A stretch of DNA of 52,153 nt from Deltaproteobacteria bacterium (GCA_003646995.1 QMLZ01000003.1:1-52153); one strand, 5' to 3'; positions 1 to 9,741 are shown, numbered from the stretch's first letter. The notes: generated by a model not told the origin, from the letters alone. Numbers and translations: made by a program.

Positions 1-49
1 GAGTAGAACGCTGGCAGGTAGCTTTAAGGGCCTGGATCATAGTTCGCTG

Positions 50-304
50 TCATAAGTCAAGCGCCTTTTTTATCTCGTCATCACGGTGTCCTATGATAAT
101 GGTATCACCAATAATTATTGTCGGGAAGGAGCAACTGGGATTAACCTTCCTGACCTCATCCAAGACCGCGGCCCTTTCCTCCCCTTCCAGTAGGTCTACA
201 TCCGTGTAATCAAACTTTACCCCCGAATCCTTTAAAAGCTCTTTGGTGGCTCTACAGTGCCCGCACGTGCTCAAGGTGTAAATCTTTATTGGTGGCTGCC
301 CCAT
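50..304 (-). CDS. Glutaredoxin-like thioredoxin-fold protein
   Basis: Small 84-residue cytoplasmic thiol-disulfide protein. A CGHC redox motif sits near residues 14-17, after the first beta strand, and a cis-Pro segment (SFPTI) sits near residue 60, as expected for the glutaredoxin/thioredoxin fold. The length matches stand-alone glutaredoxins of anaerobes, which often work with ferredoxin- or NADPH-linked thioredoxin reductases. A strong ribosome site (GGAAAGGAG) precedes the ATG by 6 bases. The reading frame ends at the TGA at 52-50; fewer than 50 bases remain to the window edge, too few to identify the next gene. The physiological partner is unknown. Confidence 0.85.
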   Translation of the reverse strand: MGQPPIKIYTLSTCGHCRATKELLKDSGVKFDYTDVDLLEGEERAAVLDEVRKVNPSCSFPTIIIGDTIIIGHRDDEIKKALDL

Positions 305-658
305 ATTATTTCTCCTTTCCGATCAATGTTGTGACATTAATGGGCATTATTTTATTTCTGCTCTACATCTTTTTCTCAATTATTTGATACCTCGACCAAG
401 ATTAATGAGGCAGAGTAAAATTTTCAAGAACATATGTAACCGACAGGCAACCCAAAGCTCGTCGAGACCCGGGGGCCCTGATTTGCGGAGCGTTTGTTCT
501 TGACTTCAGGAATGCACTCAGTATTTATTGTAAAATTCATACAACTGCCTCCGGCGCCGATGAGGGATCCAGCAGGATCAAGGTTCAGCACGCAAAGTGA
601 CCGCAAATGAAAAGATTGCCGAGTCTCTTATGGTCTTGGCCTCTGTATCTTGGTCGTA
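305..658. other. Intergenic region, no gene recognised
   Basis: This 350-base gap separates the minus-strand glutaredoxin gene from the plus-strand ABC exporter pair, so promoters for both directions are expected here. I see no convincing coding sequence, RNA gene or strong hairpin. The open frames in it have no recognisable composition or ribosome site. Confidence 0.4.
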
Positions 659-2425
659 ATGTCTTTCAAAAAAACACTTTTCCCCTTTAGAACCATACTG
701 CCGTTGTTTAAGGCCAATATGTGGCCACTGTTGGTGGGTCTTGTCTGCCTGCTGCTCGTCGATCTCCTGCAACTTTTGATCCCTCTTGTAATAAAGCGGG
801 GCATTGATTTGCTTACGCTCGGGATTGCCTCTACAGCAACCCTATTGCAGTTGGGTGGACTTATTTTGGCTATAGCCCTATTCATGTCATTATGCAGGTA
901 CACATGGAGACACTTGATTTTTGGTCATTCCCGGAAGGTTGAAGAGGCGCTCCGCAACAGGTTATTTTCGCATCTTCAGAGCCTTTCGCAATCATTCTTT
1001 CACAAATACAAGACCGGTGACCTAATGGCCCGGGCTATTAACGACATGAATGCTGTTCGGATGGCTGCCGGAATGGGACTGGTAGCGCTAACAGACGGCC
1101 TGATCCTCGGCCTTGCTGCCGCTTTCTTCATGATCTCCATAAATCCCAGGTTAGCCTTGATCGCCTTAATCCCTGCACCAATCATCGTCTTTCTTACGCG
1201 CATATTGACTCGGCGTATGTCCGTGGGATTCGAGAACGTGCAAAGGCAATTCTCTGAACTGACCGAGAGAGTGAGGGAAAGCTTTGCGGGCATATGGGTC
1301 ATCAAGGCATTTAACCGCGAGCAGTGGCAATACGGAAAAGTCAGAACCGAGGGAGAGTGTTACCTGAAATACAACTTGAATCTCGCTAAGACACTTGCTC
1401 TATTCTTCCCACTCATGGCTGTTTTCACCAATACCGGCCTGGCCGTTGTCATATGGCTCGGCGGAAGAGAGGTGGTCCTGGGCCAGATAACCACGGGTGA
1501 TTTTGTTGCATTTACGAGCTACCTCAACCTCCTCACTTGGCCTATGATGGCCATGGGATGGGTAACAAATCTTTTCCAAAGGGCAGCTGCCTCCATGAAA
1601 CGTATCAATACCTTGTTGGAGGAGGACCCCGAGATCCGTGCTCCTTCCTCGCCTATTCCCCTAAAAGACATCAAAGGAAAAATCAGGATCACTAACCTCA
1701 GCTTCAGCTATGACGACCGTCTCAGTCCCATACTGGTAAATATATCGCTCAACATTGAAGCAGGCCAAACCCTCGCCCTTGTCGGCCGAGTAGGATGCGG
1801 GAAGACAACTCTGCTCATGGCTATGGTCAGAATGATAAAGGTTCCTCCTGCCACTGTCTTTTTGGATGATGTTGACGTGGTCAAGCTAGACCCTAAGGAC
1901 CTGCGGCAGACTATAGGCTTTGTGCCGCAACAAACTTTCCTTTTTTCAGATACGGTTCGGAACAACATATTGCTTGGGCGTAAAGACATCTCCGAAGCCC
2001 AGATACAACGTGCTCTTCACATAGCCCGGGTTGCCGAAGAGATTGAGGAACTAGAAAACGGCATTGACACTGTCCTAGGGGAGAGGGGAGCCACCCTTTC
2101 TGGTGGTCAAAGACAGCGCATCATGCTCGCGCGAGCCATCGTTACGAACCCGCCCGTGCTGATACTCGACGACCCTTTGTCTATGGTGGATGTGCAAACC
2201 GAAAATGACATTCTCTCAAACCTTTTTAAAATCAGGCAGGGAAAAACAACCATTGTGGTGTCCCACCGCACCACAGCCCTTTCCAAGGCAGACAAAATCG
2301 CGGTGATGGACAAGGGGATAATTGTTGACATAGGACAACACTACACACTCCTGAGGAGAAGTGCTTTATACAAACGTCTTTATGAAAAAGGGAAATACTC
2401 GGAAGAATTGGAGAGTATGAACTAG
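659..2425 (+). CDS. ABC exporter half-transporter, degenerate-site subunit
   Basis: Membrane-fused ATPase of the multidrug/lipid exporter class, about 588 residues from the ATG at 659 (an in-frame TTG lies at 650; neither has a clear ribosome site). An N-terminal six-helix exporter domain (about residues 15-300) is followed by an ATPase domain with Walker A (GRVGCGKTT, near 375), signature LSGGQ (near 480), Walker B LILDDP (near 500) and an H-loop (VSHR). Asp replaces the usual catalytic Glu after Walker B. This is typical of the non-hydrolysing site in heterodimeric exporters such as TM287/288 and BmrCD. It abuts the next ABC gene with no gap, so the two very likely form one transporter. Substrate unknown. 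Confidence 0.9.
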   Translation: MSFKKTLFPFRTILPLFKANMWPLLVGLVCLLLVDLLQLLIPLVIKRGIDLLTLGIASTATLLQLGGLILAIALFMSLCRYTWRHLIFGHSRKVEEALRNRLFSHLQSLSQSFFHKYKTGDLMARAINDMNAVRMAAGMGLVALTDGLILGLAAAFFMISINPRLALIALIPAPIIVFLTRILTRRMSVGFENVQRQFSELTERVRESFAGIWVIKAFNREQWQYGKVRTEGECYLKYNLNLAKTLALFFPLMAVFTNTGLAVVIWLGGREVVLGQITTGDFVAFTSYLNLLTWPMMAMGWVTNLFQRAAASMKRINTLLEEDPEIRAPSSPIPLKDIKGKIRITNLSFSYDDRLSPILVNISLNIEAGQTLALVGRVGCGKTTLLMAMVRMIKVPPATVFLDDVDVVKLDPKDLRQTIGFVPQQTFLFSDTVRNNILLGRKDISEAQIQRALHIARVAEEIEELENGIDTVLGERGATLSGGQRQRIMLARAIVTNPPVLILDDPLSMVDVQTENDILSNLFKIRQGKTTIVVSHRTTALSKADKIAVMDKGIIVDIGQHYTLLRRSALYKRLYEKGKYSEELESMN

Positions 2426-4525
2426 ATGCTTAAGGATTACGGGTACATTGAAGATGGCAAGTTAGGGAAGCCGTACGACATAAGGCTATTGAAAAGGCTT
2501 CTCAGGTATGCCAAGCCTTATCGCTCGGCGGTGGTACTAGCCCTTTTCTTTTCCCTTGTAATAACTGCTGCTGATCTTGCCATGCCCTATTTTTCAAAGA
2601 TAGCAATAGACAGGTTTATTACTCCCTCGTGGTACAAGATAACGGTAGGAGCAGAAAGCGCCCAACTCATAGACAAGCTTAAGCCTTTGCTTTTAATGGA
2701 AAAGAATGGCAGATTTTTCGTTATTTCCAACTCTGACCTCAGGAAAATCGACCCGAGGGATCTACACAAATACAAAAAAAGCCATGTCATCGGAGAAAAA
2801 CGCTTTTACCTCATTTCCAAAGATACGGACATTACCAGGGTGCCCGGTCATGTGAAAGAATCTATTGAACTCATGGCCGATGGCTCAAGGCTAATGCCTC
2901 TGGCTCAACTCAACACCCTTTCCTCGACATTGGTGGCCACCATCCGGCGAGGAGATCTCCGTGGACTGGGAATGGTGGGCGCGGTTTTGTTTTGCCTAAT
3001 TATTGTTTCATTTACGTTTGGCTACTTTGAATACTACTTATTGGAGTATACAGGGCAACACATCATGCGGGACATCCGAACAAGCCTTTTTCGGAATATC
3101 CAGGCCCAGTCAGTCGCGTTCTTCAACAAGCATCCTGTGGGAAGGCTTGTCACAAGAGTCACTAATGACGTTGAAAACCTAAACGAAATGTTCAAGTCCG
3201 TGGCCATAACCCTCTTCAAGGACTTCTTTGTCCTGACCGGGATCCTCGGGGTCTTGTTCTACATGAATTGGCCCCTGGCACTTGTATGCGTTATACTTGT
3301 TCCGATTATCTCTTTTTTCACCTTTTTTTTCAGCTCCTTGGCCAGAGAGGCTTTCAGAGAGTTGCGGGCCAAAGTAGCAAAGATCAACGCATTTCTGAGT
3401 GAGAGAATTAGTGGAATGGCCATAATACAACTGTTCGCTGCAGAACGGGCCCAACAAGAAGACTTTATGCGAATTAACCATGAAAATTTTCTGGCAGGGA
3501 TGAAGCAAATTAGGGTCTTCGCGGTTTTCATGCCACTGATGGAACTGCTGAGTTCTTTTGGGGTAGCTCTTATCCTTTGGTACGGCGGCAGCAAAGTGAT
3601 TCAAGACCGCATGACATTGGGGGCACTTGTAGCCTTTATCAGTTATATACAAATGTTTTTCAAGCCCATACGAGACATCTCTGAAAAATATAACATCATG
3701 CAGTCCGCCATGGCATCCACGGAAAGGATTTTCCAGTTCATGGACTACAGGGAAATCATGCCTCAACCCAGAAATCCAGCAAAACCTCAGGTCATCAATG
3801 GACACCTCCTGGCAAATGACCTCTGTTTTTCCTACAAAAGGGGAGACCAAGTATTGCGGCATATTTCCTTGGAGATAAAGCCGGGCCAGACCGTAGGGAT
3901 CGTGGGACCGACCGGAAGCGGGAAAACAACACTGGCAAATCTGCTCCTGAGAATGTACGATCCTGATGAGGGCTTTGTCTACATGGATGGGGTTGATTTG
4001 CGGGACTGGCCTCCTGGGTTACTACGCAAGCACCTAGCCCCTGTCATGCAGGATGTTTTCATCTTTTCAGGAACACTCAGAGACAATATCACCTTGGGAA
4101 GAAAGGATATTTCACCCCAGGATCTTGAACGGGCTTTACGGATAGCTAATCTCCAGGATTTCTTAAATAGACTTCCCGGCGGTCTTGATCATCCGGTGGG
4201 GGAAAGGGGATCCAATCTCTCATCAGGCCAAAGGCAGCTAGTATCATTTGCCCGGGCTTTACTAGGTAACCCCACAATATTGATACTTGATGAAGCCACC
4301 TCCAACGTAGACCCTGAAACGGAAGATTTGATACGAAATGCAGTCAGTAAGATAATCACCAATCAGACAACGCTTATAATAGCCCATAGACTCTCAACTG
4401 TAAGAAATGCAGATCAAATTCTGGTCCTACACAGGGGGAGAATTATCGAGCGCGGGACCCACCATGAATTGTTAGCCCTCCAGGGCGCCTACTATCGATT
4501 AAACAAGCTCCAAGAAAACTTCTGA
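2426..4525 (+). CDS. ABC exporter half-transporter, catalytic subunit
   Basis: 699-residue partner of the preceding exporter; its ATG directly follows the upstream TAG. The membrane domain carries an insertion of roughly 120 residues between the first two helices (about residues 55-180). It has hydrophilic character and is absent from the partner, as in YheH/BmrD-like subunits. The ATPase domain has Walker A GPTGSGKTT (near 493), a signature with Ser (LSSGQ, near 597), Walker B LILDEAT with the catalytic Glu (near 618) and an AHR H-loop. The altered signature and the partner's altered Walker B would fall in the same composite ATP site, leaving one active and one degenerate site. Substrate unknown. 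Confidence 0.9.
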   Translation: MLKDYGYIEDGKLGKPYDIRLLKRLLRYAKPYRSAVVLALFFSLVITAADLAMPYFSKIAIDRFITPSWYKITVGAESAQLIDKLKPLLLMEKNGRFFVISNSDLRKIDPRDLHKYKKSHVIGEKRFYLISKDTDITRVPGHVKESIELMADGSRLMPLAQLNTLSSTLVATIRRGDLRGLGMVGAVLFCLIIVSFTFGYFEYYLLEYTGQHIMRDIRTSLFRNIQAQSVAFFNKHPVGRLVTRVTNDVENLNEMFKSVAITLFKDFFVLTGILGVLFYMNWPLALVCVILVPIISFFTFFFSSLAREAFRELRAKVAKINAFLSERISGMAIIQLFAAERAQQEDFMRINHENFLAGMKQIRVFAVFMPLMELLSSFGVALILWYGGSKVIQDRMTLGALVAFISYIQMFFKPIRDISEKYNIMQSAMASTERIFQFMDYREIMPQPRNPAKPQVINGHLLANDLCFSYKRGDQVLRHISLEIKPGQTVGIVGPTGSGKTTLANLLLRMYDPDEGFVYMDGVDLRDWPPGLLRKHLAPVMQDVFIFSGTLRDNITLGRKDISPQDLERALRIANLQDFLNRLPGGLDHPVGERGSNLSSGQRQLVSFARALLGNPTILILDEATSNVDPETEDLIRNAVSKIITNQTTLIIAHRLSTVRNADQILVLHRGRIIERGTHHELLALQGAYYRLNKLQENF

Positions 4526-4997
4526 CACGACAATTACCCCTTGACATGGTACTTCCATTGGATATTTAATGAAAAAAGCTGTCTAAGCTCTTCAATTCTA
4601 GCTGGTTTTCAGGCTGCATAAGCTGCAGAGGAAAATGCAATGGGCATTTACTACCGCAAGGTACCGATACTATGGCCCCTGGAGGGATAACATCTCCCCA
4701 GGGGCTTCTCATTTTGTCAGGCTTGTACCATGTATTCGTCCTAGTTGTCCTCCTCCTGTTACTTGGGTGATTAGTGTCAATGCGGCTGTGAAAATTATCA
4801 AGCGTGTGACCGTGTGCTTACTGCTACCGGCCCTGACGCATGCTCGAGCAATCCCGTTAACCTGCCCCCTCCCGTAGATATCTTTGTTGTCGAGAATCCC
4901 CACTCCAGCCTCTGATCCCGTTTGGTGAGTGGCCAAAAAGCCAGAGCCTGGATAATTATCTGAAGATTTTTCAAGAAATCTAATAAAGGAGGAAACC
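4526..4997. other. Intergenic region before trpB2
   Basis: This 470-base gap holds a terminator-like hairpin (4675-4705). Just before and across the hairpin, an ATG at 4635 with a passable ribosome site (AGAGGA) opens a frame whose first 20 codons include two Trp, three Tyr and one Phe. The frame runs on for 80 codons and has no protein-like features later, so I do not call it a gene. No other gene is visible. Confidence 0.4.
4675..4715 (+). terminator. Probable Rho-independent terminator
   Basis: Arms GCCCCTGG (4675-4682) and CCAGGGGC (4698-4705) are perfect complements around a 15-base loop, followed by a moderately T-rich tail (TTCTCATTTT). It may end the ABC exporter transcript or act as an attenuator ahead of trpB2. 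Confidence 0.5.
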
Positions 4998-6362
4998 ATG
5001 AAAAGAGCAATGTTTTTCCTTGATCAAAAGGATATGCCTACCCATTGGTATAATATACAAGCAGACCTCCCCGAACCTCTTCCTCCGGTTCTACACCCAG
5101 CTACTGGGAAGCCCATAGGGCCTGAAGATTTGGCGCCCCTCTTTCCGATGGAACTCATAAAACAGGAGGTGAGCACAGAGAGGTGGATTGAAATTCCGGA
5201 AGAAGTGCAGGATGTATATAGGTCATGGAGACCTACTGTGCTCCACCGAGCTTACCGACTTGAAAAGGCCCTCGATACACCGGCAAAGATATTCTATAAA
5301 TACGAAGGCACCAGCCAGGCCGGCAGCCACAAGCCCAATACTGCAGTGGCACAGGCATACTATAACAAGAAAGAAGGCATAAAGCGTCTGACCACCGAAA
5401 CCGGTGCAGGGCAGTGGGGGAGCGCTTTGGCTATGGGTTGCTCCTTTTTCGGGGTGGAGCTGAAGGTTTACATGGTGAGGATAAGCTATGACCAAAAGCC
5501 GTATAGAAGAATCCTCATGGAGACATGGGGCGCCAAATGCGTCCCGAGCCCAAGCCCCGATACCAAAGCCGGCAGGGAAATGTTAGAAAAATGGCCTGAT
5601 TGCCCTGGAAGCCTGGGACTGGCCATCAGTGAGGCTGTAGAGGATGCTGTTACCCGTGATGACACCCATTATTCCCTGGGCAGCGTGCTGAACCACGTGC
5701 TTCTGCATCAGACCATCATTGGAGAGGAAACCCGCAAACAGATGGAAATGGCTGATGCCTATCCTGATATTATTGTGGGGTGCATAGGAGGAGGATCCAA
5801 TTTTGCGGGACAATTCCTGCCTTGGATCAGGGACAAGATAAGCGGGGACAAGCCAGACCTCAGGATCATATGTGTTGAACCTGAAAGCTGCCCAACCATG
5901 ACACGCGGAATCTATGCATATGACTTTGGAGACACTGCTGGGATGACACCGCTGCTCAAGATGCATACTTTGGGTCACTCTTTTGTTCCACCGCCTATTC
6001 ATGCCGGCGGCCTTAGATACCATGGCATGGCCCCAATAATATGCCATTTGTACAACCTTGGCCTGATAGAGGCCGTTTCTGCTCCGCAGACAGCGGTATT
6101 TGAGGCAGGTGTAAAGTTCGCTAGGACAGAAGGCATAATAACAGGGCCCGAACCATGCCACGATATCAAGGTGGCGATAGACGAAGCCCTCAAGTGTAGG
6201 GAGTCTGGACAATCTAAAACGATCCTTATCGCCCATAGCGGTCACGGTCACTTTGATCTAGCCGCTTATGACGCCTATCTTTCCGGGAAACTCCGTGATT
6301 ATGCCTTGCCTGAAGAAGAAATCAGAAAGGCGCAGGAGGAACTGCCCAAAGTAGGCGAATAA
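4998..6362 (+). CDS. trpB2: TrpB2-type tryptophan synthase beta chain
   Basis: 454-residue pyridoxal-phosphate enzyme that joins indole (or free indole pools) to serine to make tryptophan in the cytoplasm. The family is recognised by the cofactor Lys in GSHKPNTA (K112), the ETGAGQWG loop and the glycine-rich phosphate-binding [10 protein letters not shown] segment. The length and the N-terminal extension are those of the TrpB2 subfamily rather than of TrpB1, which pairs with TrpA. No trpA or other trp gene is adjacent, which is common for TrpB2 and suggests an indole-salvage role. A clear ribosome site (AAAGGAGG) precedes the ATG. Confidence 0.93.
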   Translation: MKRAMFFLDQKDMPTHWYNIQADLPEPLPPVLHPATGKPIGPEDLAPLFPMELIKQEVSTERWIEIPEEVQDVYRSWRPTVLHRAYRLEKALDTPAKIFYKYEGTSQAGSHKPNTAVAQAYYNKKEGIKRLTTETGAGQWGSALAMGCSFFGVELKVYMVRISYDQKPYRRILMETWGAKCVPSPSPDTKAGREMLEKWPDCPGSLGLAISEAVEDAVTRDDTHYSLGSVLNHVLLHQTIIGEETRKQMEMADAYPDIIVGCIGGGSNFAGQFLPWIRDKISGDKPDLRIICVEPESCPTMTRGIYAYDFGDTAGMTPLLKMHTLGHSFVPPPIHAGGLRYHGMAPIICHLYNLGLIEAVSAPQTAVFEAGVKFARTEGIITGPEPCHDIKVAIDEALKCRESGQSKTILIAHSGHGHFDLAAYDAYLSGKLRDYALPEEEIRKAQEELPKVGE

Positions 6363-6452
6363 TGTTAAAAGATCGGTCTGGGAGGGATTTCAGGTCAATG
6401 CCTGAAACCTCTCCCATTAACCTTGGTCAAGACCCTTGTCTTGAGGATGGAA

Positions 6453-6710
6453 ATGAGAAGAACCAGCAAGCCCCCTTCCAGCAACACGGCAGTATATTGT
6501 CCCGAGCTGGGGCAAATTGTGCAATTTTCCTATTGCAGGAATGGTGGTGAGGGAGTTCCATGTCCCAAGATCACAATGTGCTGGTATGATGTGTTCTTGG
6601 TCGAGCAATATCTGAGGGAAAATCTTTCCTCCTGCGAATGGGACAAGTTTCTCGCTCAAAGGGCCAAACACAGGTTTGCGGTGGTGCTGGAGGCCATGGC
6701 AAAATATTAA
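6453..6710 (+). CDS. Small Cys-containing protein, unknown function
   Basis: An 85-residue protein if started at ATG 6453, which has a TTGAGG ribosome site at good spacing; in-frame alternatives at 6423 (TTG) and 6447 (ATG) exist. It contains conserved-looking cysteines in CPELGQIV, SYCRNG, PCPKITMCW and a later SSCEWD, which could bind a metal or cluster. The rest is helix-like and ends without a membrane segment. It follows trpB2 in the same direction by about 90 bases. I do not recognise a named family. Composition and Cys/Trp content make it look real. Confidence 0.6.
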   Translation: MRRTSKPPSSNTAVYCPELGQIVQFSYCRNGGEGVPCPKITMCWYDVFLVEQYLRENLSSCEWDKFLAQRAKHRFAVVLEAMAKY

Positions 6711-6742
6711 AGATTGAATGTCCCCCTACCCCTCATACGTGA

Positions 6743-8260
6743 TTATTCTCTGCCACGATAAAACTTCCAGTATTGCACCATTCTGGCCAGTACATTGACC
6801 GCCGTCTCAGGGGTTTGATAAAAAACTCCGCTGTATCGTTTTCCCTCAACAGGTCTTACTGTGCCCTTGTCTGATCTGGTCAATGAGACACCGATAACCG
6901 GTTTTTTGTACCTCTCCATCAGATCCACCATCGTGGCAACGTACTCTTCCTCATAAGAATCGACAAAGCTCACTATCTCATCCAGTTCCTCCTGTGATGC
7001 ATCTGGGTCTGCCCTCCGTGTAGAGTCCACCAGCAGCCGCACCAGCTCTGTTCTACCAATAATGCCCAAGCTTATCACTGCATCTATCCGATCGGTTTTC
7101 AGCAGCTCTTCCACAGCTACAACAGGAACTTCCGTATCCCTTGTCCCCACGAGGTCAACCGGGTTCCCCTTACTCCAGAATGGGGGAAGATACTTGTTAA
7201 GCCGTTTTATTATGGAATCAGGAATGGGCGGTACCCTTAGGCCCTTTTCGTTGCAGGTATCAGCTGTTACAACCCCCCAACCTCCGCCCAGGGTCACAAT
7301 CCCTACCCTGTCACCCTTGGGCAACGGCAAGGAAGAAAAGCCCGCTGACAGATCCAGAAGTTCGGCAGGGGCATCTACACTCAAGATACCAGCCTGCCTG
7401 CAGGCGGCACGAAATATTGGATATTCACCCCCCATCGAGCCTGTATGAGAGGCTGCTGCTGCCTTTCCTGCAGAGGTCCTTCCTCCTTTCAGGACAATAA
7501 CCGGCTTTTTCCTGTTCACTCTTCTTGCCGCCTCTAAGAAGGTTCTGCCTTGGCCCACATTTTCCATATAAAGCATTATAATCCTAGCCCGATCGTCCTG
7601 CTCTAAGAATTCAAGGTACTCGGCACATCCGAGCATGGCCTCATTGCCTGATCCCACGAACTGGGAAATGCCTATGCCTTGGTGACTGGCCCAGTGAACA
7701 AGCTGGTTGCCAAGGTTCCCTGATTGGGATACAAAAGCAACTCCTCCAGCCCGCGGTCTCGTGTGTGCACCGGTGGCAAAAAGTTTGGCATAAGGAGAAA
7801 TGATTCCCATGGTATTGGGTCCCACCAGAGCCATTCCGTAGTGCCGGCAGATCCCAACAATCTTTCTTTCCAACTCGGCGCCCTCTGCGCCTACTTCACT
7901 AAATCCAGAACTTATAACTACAACGCCTTTGACTCCCTTTTTTCCACAATCCTCTACCACTGAAGGCACCAAAGACGCAGGAACCGTTACAAAGGCAACA
8001 TCAACATGTTGAGGGATATCAGTGACTTTTTTGTATGCTTTCAAGCCACAAAGGGATGATTTCTTGGGATGCACGGGAAATATCTTCCCTTCAAACCCTC
8101 CCGCAATAATGTTGGTTAAAATCAACTGCCCCCACTTTCCAAACGACAAGGACGCGCCAACAACTGCTACTGCCCCTGGATACAAAACAGCATTCAAGTC
8201 CGCCCGGCCCATGTGTCCCTGTACGTCCATATAGCGATCAACGCTTGCACTCGCTTCCAT
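6743..8260 (-). CDS. NDP-forming acyl-CoA synthetase, alpha chain only
   Basis: 505-residue protein of the ADP-forming acetyl/acyl-CoA synthetase family, which interconverts acyl-CoA plus phosphate and acid plus CoA with NTP synthesis. The CoA-binding Rossmann domain starts near residue 22 (VAVVGAS), followed by two flavodoxin-like ligase domains. The phosphorylated histidine is H272 in AASHTGS. The ATP-grasp (beta) part that completes the reaction is absent, and no adjacent gene supplies it, so it must be encoded elsewhere or this is a partner-dependent or diverged form. Nothing indicates truncation. It is convergent with the preceding small gene, and a GGGGGTG ribosome site precedes the start. 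Confidence 0.85.
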   Translation of the reverse strand: MEASASVDRYMDVQGHMGRADLNAVLYPGAVAVVGASLSFGKWGQLILTNIIAGGFEGKIFPVHPKKSSLCGLKAYKKVTDIPQHVDVAFVTVPASLVPSVVEDCGKKGVKGVVVISSGFSEVGAEGAELERKIVGICRHYGMALVGPNTMGIISPYAKLFATGAHTRPRAGGVAFVSQSGNLGNQLVHWASHQGIGISQFVGSGNEAMLGCAEYLEFLEQDDRARIIMLYMENVGQGRTFLEAARRVNRKKPVIVLKGGRTSAGKAAAASHTGSMGGEYPIFRAACRQAGILSVDAPAELLDLSAGFSSLPLPKGDRVGIVTLGGGWGVVTADTCNEKGLRVPPIPDSIIKRLNKYLPPFWSKGNPVDLVGTRDTEVPVVAVEELLKTDRIDAVISLGIIGRTELVRLLVDSTRRADPDASQEELDEIVSFVDSYEEEYVATMVDLMERYKKPVIGVSLTRSDKGTVRPVEGKRYSGVFYQTPETAVNVLARMVQYWKFYRGRE

Positions 8261-8289
8261 TCAGGTTTCACCCCCGCTCAATGTTATTT

Positions 8290-8634
8290 CTAATCAGAGG
8301 TCTCTTTCTGTTCCTTCCCCACAACCAGACCGTTCTTGAAATTCACAACGTAGCCATCAGGATAAAAATAATGAACAGTCCACCGGTTACGTCTCCTGTG
8401 TTCCTTGGTGATCTTTATCGGCTTGCCAAGTAACTCAAGAACCTGCTTCTGGCTCATGCCTTTTTCTATTTTTGCGAAGTTGTCCACTTCGAAAGGGATT
8501 TCCTCATACGGTTGCATCTCTTCCTCACTCAGGGGAAATCCTTTTCCCCTGGGTTGGCCGGCAACATCCGCACAGACACCTAGGCAAATCGCCATTAGGC
8601 CTACCACTAAAACCATTGCCATTGCCTTTTTCAT
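8290..8634 (-). CDS. BamE/SmpA-like secreted protein
   Basis: 114 residues with an N-terminal signal peptide (lysines then a hydrophobic stretch to about residue 22). A domain beginning FAKIEKGMSQKQVLELLGKP matches the start of the BamE/OmlA/SmpA fold, found in outer-membrane assembly proteins and in many small periplasmic proteins. A lipobox-like region (CLGVCAD) is weak, so lipidation is uncertain. A GGAGGTG ribosome site sits before the ATG. It lies 30 bases downstream of the acyl-CoA synthetase alpha start and on the same strand, so co-transcription is likely. Its exact role is unknown. Confidence 0.7.
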   Translation of the reverse strand: MKKAMAMVLVVGLMAICLGVCADVAGQPRGKGFPLSEEEMQPYEEIPFEVDNFAKIEKGMSQKQVLELLGKPIKITKEHRRRNRWTVHYFYPDGYVVNFKNGLVVGKEQKETSD

Positions 8635-8808
8635 CTTTCACCTCCGAGCTATCGAAAATTCCGCTCTGTAAAATATAAACATCATCGCAAGGTTTTGCTA
8701 ATTGGTCAATAATTCAGTCATCTCATTTCCGCACCAGGTCATTTGTGCTATGATGATTTTGTATATAGGTCTGAAATTCACCATACGGGAGAATCGACAG
8801 TTCGAGCC

Positions 8809-9741
8809 ATGGAACGTTATCGGGACTTTAATCGATTTCTTCGTGAAAGGTTCGGTGAGCGAGTCCATAAGATCGCTTTGGACGCGGGGCTAACCTGCCC
8901 AAACAGAGACGGAACCATTTCCACTAAAGGATGCATTTTCTGTGATCGCTTGGGGTCTGGAACCGGGGCGTTCTTGGATCACGGTCTTAGCATCTCGGAG
9001 CAAATGGCCCGTGCAAAGGCCTTCATTCAAAAACGTTACAAGGCCAGCAAGTTCATAGCCTACTTTCAGTCTTTCACCAACACTTATGGGCCGGTGGATA
9101 CGCTGAAAAAGCTGTATGATACAGCACTTTCCCACAGCGAGGTTGTAGGATTAGCCGTAGGCACACGGCCGGATTGCATAGACAAAGAGGTATTAACCTT
9201 GCTCCAGTCATACGCGGATCAATACATGGTGTGGTTGGAGTTGGGGCTTCAATCTGCTCATGACGAAACGCTGAGGCGAATAAACAGGGGGCATGACGTA
9301 GGCTGCTTTGTGGACGCTGTTGAACAGGCCACCCAATTTGAGCTGAATATCTGCGTCCACGTTATATTGGGATTACCTGGTGAAGATAGAAATGCGATGA
9401 TGGATACGGCCAGGTTTATTTCAAGGTTGCCTGTCCAGGGGATAAAGATTCACCTCCTATACGTAGTCGATGATTCACCGTTAGCAACTCTGTACAAACA
9501 AGGCAAAATAAGGTGCCTTGAAAGAGAAGAATATGTGGACCTTGTGGTTGACTTTCTGGAACTATTGCCGCCCGGCTTGATAATCCAACGCCTTACGGGT
9601 GATCCCCCAAGGCATTCGAAATTACTGGCACCTCAATGGGCCAGGCATAAACTACGAACTTTGGAACTCATCAGAACCAGACTTGAGGAGAGAGATACAT
9701 GGCAAGGGAGGCTACACAAGAGTTGTTCATCTACAGAATAA
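8809..9741 (+). CDS. Radical SAM protein, TIGR01212/YhcC type
   Basis: About 310 residues from the ATG at 8809, chosen because family members begin with a short R-Y-x-x-F-x-x-F-L sequence just before the cluster motif; an upstream ATG (8743) would add an unlikely extension. Cysteines C-x11-C-x2-C in a CPNRDGT...GCIFC context bind the [4Fe-4S] cluster that cleaves S-adenosylmethionine. The remainder is a TIM-barrel-like core with GLQSAHDETLRRINRGH and HVILGLPGE elements typical of this family. Its substrate is not settled in the family. The end overlaps the next gene (alkyltransferase) by 43 bases, so the two are translationally coupled. Confidence 0.88.
   Translation: MERYRDFNRFLRERFGERVHKIALDAGLTCPNRDGTISTKGCIFCDRLGSGTGAFLDHGLSISEQMARAKAFIQKRYKASKFIAYFQSFTNTYGPVDTLKKLYDTALSHSEVVGLAVGTRPDCIDKEVLTLLQSYADQYMVWLELGLQSAHDETLRRINRGHDVGCFVDAVEQATQFELNICVHVILGLPGEDRNAMMDTARFISRLPVQGIKIHLLYVVDDSPLATLYKQGKIRCLEREEYVDLVVDFLELLPPGLIIQRLTGDPPRHSKLLAPQWARHKLRTLELIRTRLEERDTWQGRLHKSCSSTE

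Noticed and set aside
3179..3862. Long minus-strand open frame inside the second ABC gene
   Set aside because: It is a shadow of the coding strand with no ribosome site or family features.
4635..4877. 80-codon gene upstream of trpB2
   Set aside because: It overlaps a terminator hairpin and has no protein-like pattern after the first 20 codons.
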